NCBI RefSeq assembly: GCF_018691265.1
Contig: NW_024881321.1
Coordinates: 12,155,387-12,219,386, forward strand
From: Tyto alba
Lineage: Eukaryota > Chordata > Aves > Strigiformes > Tytonidae
Reading direction: 5' to 3'
Length of the DNA stretch: 64,000 nt
Both the position numbers and the translations under genes were made by a program. This document shows positions 27,242-37,128 of the stretch, one piece after another. Below the pieces are notes generated by a model. The model ran no database searches, had not been told where the DNA came from, and saw nothing but the letters and a program-made list of their open reading frames with translations. Numbering within the stretch: the stretch's first letter is position 1; the number at the start of each line of letters is the position of its first letter.

Positions 27242-27964
27242 TATAAAAATTTACAAATACCCTAATGAAATAGCTTGAATTTTAGAATATGATTTTGATT
27301 TTTGGTTATATGAGTGATATAGCATCTATGAGAACATAGGATATGTTAAGATCTTAGAAACAAGCAACTAACATTGTGCTTGCCTCGATTATTATGGAAA
27401 TAGTTATGGACTCTGAATTAAAACAATAGGTACCAGAAGAAACTGGCCTTGGTTAGGGAGATCAGCCAAAGGATGAAATATGCATGTGTAAGGATGGGGT
27501 TCAATCAGCAGACACAGTGAAGAAGACTATCGGCAACCACCAGAGCACCCCAGTCCAACATAACCATGCATATGTTTAGACACATTTGCATATGATAATG
27601 ATTTCCAGGAAAGAACATGAATATGCTAATCACTACCCTCCTCTCTTTGATTTTAATATCAAGGATTGCAATCAGTAAGGTTAACCAATGATTACTTTAG
27701 AATAAGAACATGGATTAGGTGAGAGAATAGATAAACCCAAACATTGTAAAGGTCAAATTGAGAAACGAGCATTCTATGCATTTTTATGTAAAATAACTTA
27801 TGTAACCATGACCCTGCTGAAAAAGTGCATAAATACGTTGTGCTTTGTAACTGTTGGTGAACACTTTTTTTGTGGAGCTATCCTGTGTTCTCCAGTGCTG
27901 GAATAAAGTGCCTGCTTATCTACTTCATGTAGATAAGTTTTCTTTGTGATTGCAACTGCTAACA
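27242..27964 (+). mobile_element. Solo LTR inserted in a CR1, flanked by AGTGG duplication
   Basis: The CR1 reading is interrupted exactly between AGTGG at 27237-27241 and AGTGG at 27964-27968. Removing one copy and the 723-bp insert restores normal CR1 sequence ('ggatagtggcttagcc'). The insert ends TGCTAAC(A) and starts TATAAAAA, so the canonical TG start appears mutated to TA. In the plus direction a TATA-like CATAAATA (27829-27836) precedes an AATAAA polyadenylation signal (27902-27907) by about 70 bases, the order expected of an LTR promoter and R region. The family is not recognised; it differs from the ERVL-like LTRs elsewhere in the window. Confidence 0.82.
27915..27937 (+). other. Perfect hairpin just downstream of LTR polyadenylation signal
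   Basis: CTTATCTAC (27915-27923), a 5-base loop, then GTAGATAAG (27929-27937): a perfect 9-bp stem starting 7 bases after AATAAA. In the LTR transcript this would lie in the R/U5 region, near the cleavage site. The structure is seen in the sequence; any role in 3'-end processing is inference. Confidence 0.75.
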
Positions 27965-27983
27965 GTGGCTTAGCCACTTCATC

Positions 27984-28220
27984 CTACAGTTCCCAGAGGA
28001 CCCATGGATGCATCTCATCAGATCTCATGCTCTTGTGCACCTTCAAGTTCATTAGACAGTCTTGAGACTGATATTCTTCTGCAGTGGGCAGTTCTTCATT
28101 CTCCCAGTTCATGTATTTACCTTCTGTGACTTGGGCAGCATGGCTGGAGCACTTGCCAGTGAACACTGAGGCAAAAATATTGTTGAGTACCTCAGCCTTC
28201 TCTATATCCCAGGTGACCAC
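27984..28220 (-). pseudogene. CR1 ORF2 linker before reverse transcriptase
   Basis: The translation [26 protein letters not shown]... and [21 protein letters not shown] is the conserved CR1 region leading into reverse transcriptase (usual form KVHKSMGPDEMHPRVLREL). The G-P pair of the consensus is replaced by R-S. It connects to the reverse transcriptase start only across the LTR inserted at 27242. Confidence 0.88.
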
Positions 28221-28223
28221 ATC

Positions 28224-28475
28224 TCACTTTTCCTTCTGGAGAGGGCCCACATTTTCCCTAGTCTTCCTTTTATCACCGACACACCTATAGAAGCTTTTCT
28301 TATTGCTTTTGATGTCCCTTGTCAGAATTATTTCTATCAGGGATTTGGCCTTCCTAACCTGATCCCTGTCTGCTTGAACAGTTTGTCTGTATTCCTCCCA
28401 GGATACCTGTCCTTGCTTCCACCCTCTATAGACTTCATTTTTGTGTTTGAGCTTGTCCAGGAGCTCCTTGTTCAT
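28224..28475 (-). pseudogene. CR1 ORF2 endonuclease-reverse transcriptase linker
   Basis: The frame reads [30 protein letters not shown], then [40 protein letters not shown]. This basic linker lies between endonuclease and reverse transcriptase in avian CR1. It remains open here but is separated from its neighbours by frame changes. Confidence 0.86.
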
Positions 28476-28758
28476 CCATGCATTCTTACTTGATTTCTAT
28501 TCTTACCTCCTGGCATTCTTACCTGACTTCTTCTTTGTCAGGATGCATTGTTCCTGATCTTGGAGGAGCTGATCCTTGAATATTAACCAGCTTTATTGGG
28601 CCCCTCTTCCCTCTAGGGATTTATCCCATGGTACTCTGCCAAGCAGATCCCTGAAGAGGCCAAAGTCAGTTCCTCTGATGTCCAGGGTAGTGAGCTTGCT
28701 GTGTGCCCTCCTTGCTGCTCTAAGGATCTTGAACTCCACCATTTCATGATCACTGCAG

Positions 28759-29370
28759 TCAAGGTTGAAGCTTGAGCTTCACACTCCCCACTAGACCCTC
28801 CTTGTTGGTGAGAACAAGGTCCAGCACAGCACCTCTCCTCATTGGCTCTTCTATCACTTGGAGAAGGAAGTTATCATCAACACATTCCCAGAATTTCCTG
28901 GATTGTTTATGCCCTGCTGCGTTATCCCTCCAACAGATATAGGAATAGTTGAAGTCGCCCATGAGGACCAGGGTTTGTGAATGTGAGGCTTCTCCCATCT
29001 GCCTATAGAGGGCCTCATCTGCTCAGTCTTCCTGGTTGGGTAGCCTGTAGCAGACCTCCACTGTAGTGTTACCTGTCCCTGCTTTCCCTTTAATCCTGAC
29101 CCATAAACTCTCAGTTGGCTCCTCATCCATCCCGAGGCAGAGCTCCATGCACTCCAGCTGGGCATTGACATAGAGGGTGACACCCCCCCTCATTTCCCCT
29201 TCTTGTCCTTCCTAAAGAGCCCATATCCTTCCATTCCAACACTCCAATCATAGGAATCATACCACCACATGATGCCAGCAAGATCATAGCCCTGCAGGCA
29301 TGTGCATGTCTCTAGTTTCTCTTCTTTATTCCCCACAATATGTGCATTTGCATAGAGGCATTTAAGATGG
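28759..29370 (-). pseudogene. CR1 APE-type endonuclease domain, frameshifted
   Basis: The N-terminus is readable at about 29190-29370 (LKCLYANAHIVGNKEEKLE, YDLAGIMWWYDSYDWSV, GYGLFRKDKKGK). The C-terminal half follows in another frame at 28759-28998, with LVLMGDFNYSYICW (the catalytic GDFN motif), DDNFLLQVIEEPMRRGAVLDLVLTNKEGLVG. APE-type endonucleases nick the target DNA to start LINE integration. The usual early TETW motif is altered to something like IMWWYD, and a frameshift lies near 29185, so the domain is inactive. Confidence 0.87.
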
Positions 29371-29479
29371 GCCCCTGTAAGGGACTGTGTTGGACTTTGT
29401 CTCAACATTTCTGCTGCACCCCTACCACTTCCTGGCCTCAGCATCCTGTTGCCGCAAAGGGAAGGTGATGAATAGTCCC

Positions 29480-30025
29480 TGATGAAACCACGACATCTGC
29501 CCAAAGCTAAAACAACAACATCCCTGGCAGTGCCTGCTAAGCTGCACCTGCGCGTGAGACGCGTGGAGGAGGTGAGGAAGATGTGCACCCTCGCCCGCAA
29601 GACCACCGTGAACACCTGGGCATGCGCGCATGGAAGGCCACGGGGCGACAATGAGCTCCATGGAAATGGGCAGACTTTTCTGAGAAATCGTGAGGACTGA
29701 GGCAATAAAAGGACTGCGTCAAAGAGCAGCCTCCTTGGAGCAGAGACTTTGGCAGAGCTTGGAGCTTGGAACACCATCACCAGCACCGAGACCGAGCCAG
29801 CAGAACATCGCTGGATTCTCAGTGGTGGTACCTAGCCTTCCTGCATCTCTACCACTTTCTAGCTTAGGGATTATGACTTTCCCTTCCTTTTTCTCCCTGT
29901 CCTATCGCTACTATCAGTTGCTTGTTTAATTAAGTTCACAAGGTTGTACAGCATCTGACCTCGTTTGTGTCTTAATCTCACTCTTGGGATCGTTTAAGAA
30001 CCCTCCCCGATATCAGATCAGGACA
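29480..30025 (+). mobile_element. Solo LTR inserted upstream of CR1 ORF2 (TGATGAA family)
   Basis: A 546-bp insert starts TGATGAAACC and ends ATCAGGACA, giving TG...CA ends. It separates CR1 endonuclease (left) from CR1 ORF1 (right). The flanks GTCCC (29475-29479) and GCCCC (30026-30030) match at 4 of 5 positions and may be the target-site duplication. The CR1 sequence just after the right flank also happens to read TGATGAA, which leaves the exact left boundary uncertain. In the plus direction an ATAAAAGG TATA-like element lies near 29704-29711. The LTR at 31362 starts with the same seven bases and has a similar 3' end. Confidence 0.75.
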
Positions 30026-30482
30026 GCCCCTGATGAAGCTGATTTACTTCCTGGAATTCCTTTGTGCTGCTCTTCAGGTGCTCTCCTGCTGACCTGTGAT
30101 TCCTCTCCAGGGTCTGGACATCTATTTCTGGCACTGGCATCAAGCTGGTAGGAGTGGGATGGACTGAGGTTCCCTTCCCCCAGAAACTGTAGTTTAAAGC
30201 CCACTGCAACGTCCTGCAAGCCTATGGCCAAAGATGCTCTTCCCTTCTGACGGATGGACCCCATCATCCCCCAGTGGACCAGGTTTCTCAAAGCAATTCC
30301 CATGGTCTAAATAGCTGAATCCCCTGGCTGTGGCGCCAGTCCCATAACCAGTTGTTGATCTGCTATTTTCAGCTGGCCCTTTTAAACCCCTTCCTTTTGA
30401 CTGTCAGGATTAATGAAAAAACTACCTGTGCTCCAGAGGCTCTTACTGCTGCTCCCAGGGCTGTTATCCTTCTTAATACTCC

Positions 30483-30690
30483 TCAGACTGCTCCTGGCTG
30501 TATCACCAGTGCCCATGTGAAACAGCAACAGCGGATAATAGTCAGTGGACTGTACAAGTCTCGGTAGTCTCTCAGTGACATCCCTGATACAAGCCCCCAG
30601 TAAGCAGTGCACCACTCTAGAGAGTGTGTCAGGTCAGCAGACAGTGCCTCTGCACCTCTCAGAAGAGAGTCACCTACTACTAGCACCTGT
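30483..30690 (-). pseudogene. CR1 ORF1 esterase-like region
   Basis: The translation MLVVGDSLLRGAEALSADLTHSLEWCTAYWGLVSGMSLRDYRDL contains VVGDSLLRG, a GDSL-type esterase block known in CR1 ORF1. The serine of GDSL is visible. The remaining catalytic residues lie beyond the open stretch, and the frame closes at 30483, so the enzyme is broken. The known role of the family is in the ORF1 ribonucleoprotein; its exact contribution to retrotransposition is not settled. Confidence 0.78.
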
Positions 30691-30886
30691 TACCCTTTCT
30701 TAGTTGTGCTGGTTGTTATACAGGGAACAGATCAGGCTGCCTTATTCTGTTTCAGCATGTCTCCTGATGTGACAGGTCCTTCTTCTTCAGTCTGCAGAGC
30801 TGTGAAGTGGTTCTGCAAGGGCACGTGAGACTTTGGGGAAGACCCTCCTGCAGGTCTTTACCATTGCAAGCTTCCTTTCTTCTGCA

Positions 30887-31228
30887 TTACTGGACCCTCT
30901 CTCTTATGTGTGTGCTGGTGGGGAAGTTTCTGGATGTTTGGCTGTAAGCTGTGGATCCTCTGTAGACTTTTTGGAACATGCTATCTAACTCCTTCTCAGC
31001 CTCCCTGATGCTATGCAGCTTTCTCACTGCCTCCTGCAGCTCAGCCACCTGCTGCAGGAGGTCCTCCCCCTGGGCACACCTTTTGCAGGCAGCTCTGCTG
31101 CCTGTCTCTGTCACGGGAGAAAGGTCTAGGAATTTCCTGCAGTCTAAGACATAGTGTAGGCATCGGCCACCGCTGAGGTAGATGGTGCAGAACCCCCAGA
31201 CAGAGCTGCAGCCTTTGTTGTCAGACAA
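30887..31228 (-). pseudogene. CR1 ORF1 N-terminal Cys-rich and coiled-coil region
   Basis: The 113-residue frame has several cysteines (CSSVWGFC, CLHYVLDC, CKRCAQ) followed by an amphipathic stretch GEDLLQQVAELQEAVRKLHSIREAEKELDSMFQKV, which looks like a coiled coil. This Cys-rich plus coiled-coil order is that of avian CR1 ORF1, an RNA-binding protein of the LINE particle. The frame is intact over this stretch but is separated from the esterase-like region by stops. Confidence 0.8.
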
Positions 31229-31361
31229 GTGCCCACCATTCTGCCCTAAGGGTCAGGTAGGATGGGCGCCTTTGGCTTGTGCAGGTGGTCACAGAATGGT
31301 GCTCCATTCATGGGTTTTGTGAACTTCAAGACTCTCTACTTGGCCAGTGGAATGTCCCTTG

Positions 31362-31916
31362 TGATGAATGGACCTTTGGGGACTATTGCCTCAAACAGCC
31401 CAAAGGCAGTTCAAGTCTCCTGAAAAAAAACTTAGCCGCTCAGAGAGGATTGATGTGACGTTTTCTCCCCTTGCTGCTGGTGGCACTTGTACCGCCTGCT
31501 CTGCCTTGGACACAGAGCACGGAGAGCCCTGACAAATCAGTGTTCCTTCTCTTACTTGGACACTGATCGGCTCAGACGAGTAGCACAGCAAGAAATTGAG
31601 AGTAGAAAGGCTACGTCATTTTGCTTCCTAGGACTGTACCACCACCGGACACCAGGAAGAAGGTTGGGATGACTCAGACTTTGGTGGTGACTATGCTCTT
31701 ACTCTGTTTTCAACTCTTACCCTCTTTTCCAACTTTCTTCTCTTCTCTTCCTTTTCTCTCTCCCCAACTTTATGGAGAAAACCTAATCGTTATTGCTGGG
31801 TGGGAGCGCTATTTCCATTGTTTCTGGGGCAAATAAAGTGTTTGTTCTGTCACTCGACTAGTGTTGGTTGGATTTTATTCCTGCGGGATCCTTAGAAATT
31901 CTTCACAGAGGGGACA
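31362..31916 (+). mobile_element. Solo LTR of the TGATGAA family
   Basis: The element starts TGATGAATGG and ends CACAGAGGGGACA, 555 bp with TG...CA ends. Near the 3' end, GCAAATAAAG supplies a polyadenylation signal (about 31830-31838). The terminal block 'gggatccttagaaattc...ggggaca' parallels 'gggatcgtttaagaac...aggaca' in the LTR at 29480-30025, and both share the TGATGAA start, so they belong to one family at different divergence. No clean target-site duplication is visible. Confidence 0.68.
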
Positions 31917-32480
31917 GCGGTTGATGTGGCTGCCGCTTTAAAATGCGGCATCTCTCCTTTGAAGAGGATCTGTCCTGGGTGCCCTCCCGCACAAACTGCC
32001 CCTCAAACTGCCATGCCACACCCTGTTTGCCCACTGTTTCCAGCACTCCCAGGTGCTGGTGCTCCCAAGGGCTGCCCGTTGTGGGAGTGGGGGGGTGGCT
32101 GCTGTTACGCCCACCCCACCCACACCTCATTGGCTGATCTGTCATCAGGGATGCTGGCTCCTGGCAGGTCTTCGCACTCCTCTGGGGTTTCTCCATCTCA
32201 GGAAATACCCCCTTGCACGCCACAATCCCCCCTGCTGCTGCAGAACATATGTGCACAGGAGCTGATCGCCTTGGCGATACATATAAAAGCAACAGAACTG
32301 AAAACCATAAACTCTGTCCAGAGTTTGCAGACCCAGAAAGCACTAAAATTAATTGGATTTAATAAAAGCATATGCATTTTCCATAAATTCAAGAAAACTT
32401 GCTTTCACCTTTTTTTTCCTAAGCTCAACAGCTCAGCATCTTGCACCCAAACTCTGCCAAAATACAGAAATTAAATGGTT
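31917..32480 (+). mobile_element. GC-rich LTR-like sequence of unknown family
   Basis: The stretch follows the LTR ending at 31916 without a gap. Its first 350 bases are strikingly GC-rich compared with the AT-rich surroundings. In the plus direction it has a good TATA box, TATAAAAG (32282-32289), and an AATAAA signal (32361-32366) about 80 bases later, the layout of an LTR. Two short hairpins occur (31931-31950, and the TCGCC/GGCGA pair near 32266-32277). I cannot find terminal repeats or a family. It could instead be the leader region of the preceding retroviral element. Confidence 0.4.
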
Positions 32481-32542
32481 TAGCACTGTCTCTGGGGTAT
32501 AAAGTCTAATAGATGCAAAGCATGTTCCATATTCATGAACAG

Positions 32543-32785
32543 AATCATAGAATAGTAGAATCATAGAATATCAGGTTGGAAGGGACCTCAAGGATCATCT
32601 GGTCCAACCTTCCTTGGCAAAAGCCTGGTCTAGACAAGATGGCCCAGCTTCCTGTCCAGCTGAATCTTAAGTGTCCAATGTTGGGAATTCACCACTTCCC
32701 TGGGGAGATTACTCCAGTGGCTGAATTGGAATCATGCCCTCATAAATTCAGCAATAGGACCTGTCTTTTTAAAACACTGTTTGAA
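32543..32785 (-). mobile_element. CR1 LINE 3' stub
   Basis: Sequence such as 'gaatcatagaatatcaggtt', 'ggaagggacctcaagg' and 'atcatctggtccaacctt' is the CR1 3' end, followed by about 180 bases of 3' untranslated and C-terminal region. The copy is strongly 5' truncated, as most CR1 insertions are. Confidence 0.88.
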
Positions 32786-35700
32786 GACACAGAGGTAGTT
32801 GTTTGAGTTTATACATCATCTACTTATTACAACTGCCCTGAAACCATAGTCTAACTGCAACACTTGGAGATTTTAGATTCAGTGCTTTTAAAAGATCCAA
32901 ATGAATATTTTCTACTGTCTGTTCTCTAGGCAAAGATTGACTATTAGATCCTTCATATACATCTAAACAAGATGAATTCTATGTTCTCTTTGGTGACACA
33001 GCTTCAATAGGATATATTAACAGTGCCCTCATCCCACCTCTTAGGGGTCACTCTGGACCAGACTGCAGAAGTGACAACATGCTGTATACGTTGCATGTGA
33101 ACATTTCCTGGATACAGAAATGGAGCATCTCCTGCAGTCCGATTTTAAAATAAAACATAATTACTGTTTATTTTTTAAAGAAACATGTTCAAACAACAAC
33201 CAGAAGCAGCAGAACATTTTTCTCCCTGAATAGACATATTTTCTATACATTCAGGAGCTTTGGATCTGTAAGTGTGGAATTTTAAACATACCCTAATTCT
33301 TACTATTTCCTATCTGATGAGATGCGTGTGTTTTCAAAATTCTATGTGCAGCACCACTTAAACTACTGTGGAGTAGTAGCATTGACTTGGCACCCAAGCT
33401 TGACTAAATCAGGTTGGAAATATTTGAGCAGAAAATAAGATATTATATCTCTCGTATCATATTAGTATCTTATTATTTAATATCTTATTTTGTTTATTCA
33501 CTTAATATAAAATAAATTTTCATTATAAAACACAGGTTTAATTCCAGAGGGTGCATCAAAAAGAAATTTGAACAGTAGCTTGAAGGAAAAGTGCAATGAA
33601 CAAGCACACAGGATTAAAGAGTAATGCAGTGATACAGTCTCTTCCCCAACTGTGCTAATACATAACCCAATGTGGTCTAATATTGTCACAGAGGAAAAAA
33701 AATGTTTGGCACATATGAACTATATTTCATTCAAAAATAATTTTATTGTAAAATTAGAAAAAAAAATAGAGAAGAGTTCAGGAAATTGGAAATAATTTCT
33801 ATAGAATTCCTATTTTGTCTTTTACATAGTAGTGAATCTAGTTTGTTCAAAAAACAGTTATTTATTTTTAACTTTCCTTATAAAACTTAATAATTTATTC
33901 TATATCCATAAAGAAGCACTGTACTCCAAACATACCTTATACACAATATCAAGTAGAAAACAGAGTGTACAGCACCTTTTACCTGAGAGCTTTCCCCAGA
34001 GAGCTATTTTTCTCTCTCCCTCTTGAATGGCCTTATGATATATTTCTGCCAATTGGTCCTACAATAATAATTAGGGTTGTTAGTCTCTGCCTACCTGAAA
34101 TAATGGCAGTGTAATTATCCTTACCATCCTGAACATGAGGTGCCTGGATGGAAGAAAAATTTGCCTATAATCATACAGACAAAAGACAAAAAGACAAAAG
34201 GATAAGCAACAGCCTCCTTGTCATTATGAAGTTAAGTAGATTACTTTGGATTAGACCTACTGGAAGATAAACATGCTTACATCCCAAGATTGCAAGCATG
34301 TAACTTTTTAATGTTTACCCCTTGAAATGGATTATAAAGCCCCTATGTTAGGTGTATGGGCTTATTATATTTTGTCTGACAAGAGGTAAACACAACAGCT
34401 CAGAATGAGATTTCAGCAAGTGATATGGTGAACAGAAACTTGCCCACAGCTATAAAGCAAGAACTGTCATGCTCTGTATTGTCTCATCCTGAGATCTTAT
34501 GGTGGTAACTTCAGTTAACTGGCCTTCACAGCTGCAAGTGCTATCCTAAATACCGACTTCATGTTTCTTTTAAGGTAAGAGTAATGGTTTCTAGAGTTTG
34601 GTTCATTCACCCTGGATATGAGGTTGCTATCTGAAAAGTTTAAAATTCCATTTTCAACCTCACAATAACATCTTAACAATTACATTGCAGGATATGTTGG
34701 TAACCTTTTGAGGCTGTTCTTTATCTCTGTTTTTGAAGCTTTGCCATGGGGACAAATAAAAGAAAACAAGATTCATCCAGGATGAGAAAAAAGAGAAAGG
34801 GAAAGAAGTTATTCTGCTGAAGTGCAGACATTTAAATCTAGATTCATGCATTCTGCGTGACACAGGCACTGGATAAAATTCAAATATACTTCAGGTTCCA
34901 AGACTGAAACTGAATATTTCCATGTTCTATGCGTGGAGATCCAGTAATTAAGATTTTTCTTCCTGGAACAGCAAATCTCAAATTGTTCTTTCTGTGTAGA
35001 CACAGCTTTAGCAGATGTTATTTTGGGTACACCTAATCCATCCTAACCGTAAGTACTGTGGTAAGAGGTAAATACATCTTTCTTGAAAAACAGAAATGGG
35101 AATTAACATTTGTGAAGCTGAGATCAAAATTGTGTTCACACTATGTTTTACCAATAAATTATTTCCTAAAAGGTTGAGAAGGCTGTTTTTGAAAGAGTAA
35201 TCTCTAGTCTCACCTTTCTGGATGCTATCATTTCTGCTTTAAATACTGTAGATATCAGTTAGAGGTGTCATGCTAAATCTGAAATTTGAGCAACAAAATG
35301 CTGAAGATCTAAATGTAGATCTCAACATTTTATTTTGGATAACTCTGGATCTATATTACTATTTTTAGATCTTCTTTGTGAAGCACGTTAATGTTCCTGT
35401 ATGTACTGAGTGTAAACCCCCGTACAACATGTTTTGTGAAAAAGAACTAGTCATCCAGCTCAAGACATTTCTTTTCTATACAGTTATGCTTAAAGCTAGG
35501 CTATCTATGTGATGTTCCTTTATCTACACTAACTTACAATATCTGTGATTTAAGCTATCCTGTTTGACTTTAAGGTACAGTAGATCAGAAGAAAAATACT
35601 TCAAACAACAAGGAAAAGGTCTCAGATAGTAGGCAATATCCAGATTATAGGTAAATTCTTCATTGTTAGACCCTAAGGTGTTGGATATAAGCTGTATATG

Positions 35701-35849
35701 GTAGATGCAGCACCCTTCCTCTGATGTCCTGCTCAGGATAAGCCAGTCAAAGAACCCTCCAGGTCAAAAGCCTGAGTGCTCAGCCTGGACGTGAATTACC
35801 TTCAGCTTCACCCACCAACCTAAGCAAATCCTTAATCCATTATTTGAGC
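32786..35849. other. Unassigned AT-rich sequence
   Basis: No gene or transposon was recognised. The one feature of note is a perfect inverted repeat at 33432-33491. Open frames are all under 80 codons and match nothing I know. Confidence 0.5.
33432..33491. repeat. Perfect 14-bp inverted repeat with 32-base loop
   Basis: AAAATAAGATATTA at 33432-33445 is the exact reverse complement of TAATATCTTATTTT at 33478-33491. The arms consist mostly of A and T, so chance is possible in this AT-rich setting, but a 14-bp perfect match at this distance is unusual. Confidence 0.8.
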
Positions 35850-37128
35850 TAGCTCTTAGACAAGGTGCATTCCAGAGTTGATGAGATTCATCCCAGGGTT
35901 ATGAGATACATCCCAGGATCCTGAAGAAAATGGCAGATGTAGATGCTAACCCACTCTCCATCACATTTGAAAAGTCATGGAGAAGTCCCCAGTGAGTGGA
36001 GAAAAGGGAATATCATACCATTTTTAAAAAGTGTAATAAGAAGGCCCCTGGGAACTACTGATGAGTCAGCCTCACCTCAGTGCCCAGTAAGATCATGAAA
36101 GAGATCCTCCTGGAAGTTATGTCAAGGCATATGGAAGACAGGGAGGTGATTAGAGATAATCAACATGGCTACATCAAAAGTAAATTGTACCTGATTAATC
36201 TGGTGGCTTTCTACAATGGAGTGACTACATTGGTGGGCAAGGGATAGCTACAGATGTCACCTACGTGGACTGCTGAATAGTCTTTGATGAGGTCCCCCCA
36301 GTATTCTTGACTCTAAATTGGAGGCATATAGATTTGATGAATAAGGAATTGGCTGGACGGCCACATCCAAGGAGTTAGTTAGTGGCTCAATGTCCACATG
36401 GGAACCAGAAACAAATGGTGTCCCTTATGAGTCTGTACTGGGACTAACACTATTTAATATCCTCATCAATGATTTAGACAGTGGGATTGAGTACCCTCTC
36501 AGCTAGTTTGTGGATGACACCAAGCTGAGTGGTGTAGTTGATACACTAGATGTAAGGGATGCTATCCAGAGGGACCTTAACAGGCTTAAAAAGTGTGTCC
36601 ATGGGAACCTCATGAAGTTCAACAAGGCCAAGTGCAAGGTCCTGGACATAGTTCAGGGCAATACCCAATATTTGTGGTCCAGAGGAGGGCCACAAAGACC
36701 AGAGGTCTGGAACACCTATCATTTGAAGAAAGGCTGAGAGAATTGGGGTTGTTCAGCCTGGAGAAGAGAAGGCTCCAGGAAGATCCTATTGCCAATTTTC
36801 AATATATAAAGGGGGCTTATAAGAAGGATGGAAAGAGAATTTTACCAGGGCCTGGAGTGACAGAATAAGGGGCAATGGTTATAAAATGAAAAAGGGTAGA
36901 TTTAGATTGGACAGAAGAAATAAATTTATTAAAAGAAGGGTGGTAAGGCTCTGGAACAAATTATCAAGAGAAGTTGTGAATACCCCATCATCTGAAGTGT
37001 TCAAGGTCACATTGGATGCAGCTTTGAGCAACATAATGTTGTGAAAGATGTCCCTGCCCATGGCATGAGATGGAACTGAGTGATCATTGAAGGTCCTTTC
37101 CAGCCCAAAACATTCTATGTTCTATCAT
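35850..37128 (+). mobile_element. CR1 LINE copy, plus strand, internally deleted
   Basis: The plus strand carries CR1 reverse transcriptase from the N-terminal lead-in (near 35870) to the 3' end at about 37128 ('ggtcctttccagcccaaaac', then 'attctatg'). The FADD region reads S-stop-F-V-D-D (36501-36518): a stop codon directly precedes it and the A is changed to V. Near 36665-36675 the sequence jumps from [11 protein letters not shown] to the 'gtggtccagaggagggccac' block, so a segment after the palm domain is deleted. Many other stops are present. Confidence 0.9.
36510..36680 (+). pseudogene. CR1 reverse transcriptase palm/thumb fragment
   Basis: The frame reads (FV)[44 protein letters not shown]. 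This corresponds to the segment from the catalytic aspartates through the KFNKGKCKVL motif of CR1 reverse transcriptase. An in-frame TAG sits just before the FVDD, so the open stretch begins inside the catalytic motif. Confidence 0.85.

Larger units (their letters stand above)
27965..29479 (-). mobile_element. Long CR1 copy, middle segment (segment 2 of 3)
   Basis: The CR1 continues on the minus strand between two LTR insertions. From right to left it encodes the endonuclease N-terminus (about 29210-29370), the GDFN region (28759-28998), the linker (28224-28475) and the lead-in to reverse transcriptase (27984-28220). Stops and frameshifts separate these blocks. The segment ends at 29479, where another LTR begins. 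Confidence 0.9.
30026..31250 (-). mobile_element. Long CR1 copy, 5' segment with ORF1 (segment 3 of 3)
   Basis: After the nested LTR the CR1 continues toward its 5' end on the minus strand. It contains the C-terminal part and esterase-like region of ORF1 (near 30483-30686) and the N-terminal Cys-rich and coiled-coil region (30887-31228). The left end of this CR1 is at 26523, so without the two LTRs and the reverse transcriptase deletion this was close to a full-length insertion. Full-length CR1 is rare because most copies are severely 5' truncated. Confidence 0.85.

Noticed and set aside
29480..31916. A possible provirus bounded by the two same-oriented TGATGAA LTRs
   Set aside because: The interior is CR1 ORF1 on the minus strand, not retroviral sequence.
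31903..32474. Open frames of 146 (minus) and 182 (plus) codons
   Set aside because: Both strands are open at once because the stretch is GC-rich. No recognised domain or start context; the LTR-like signals are better supported.
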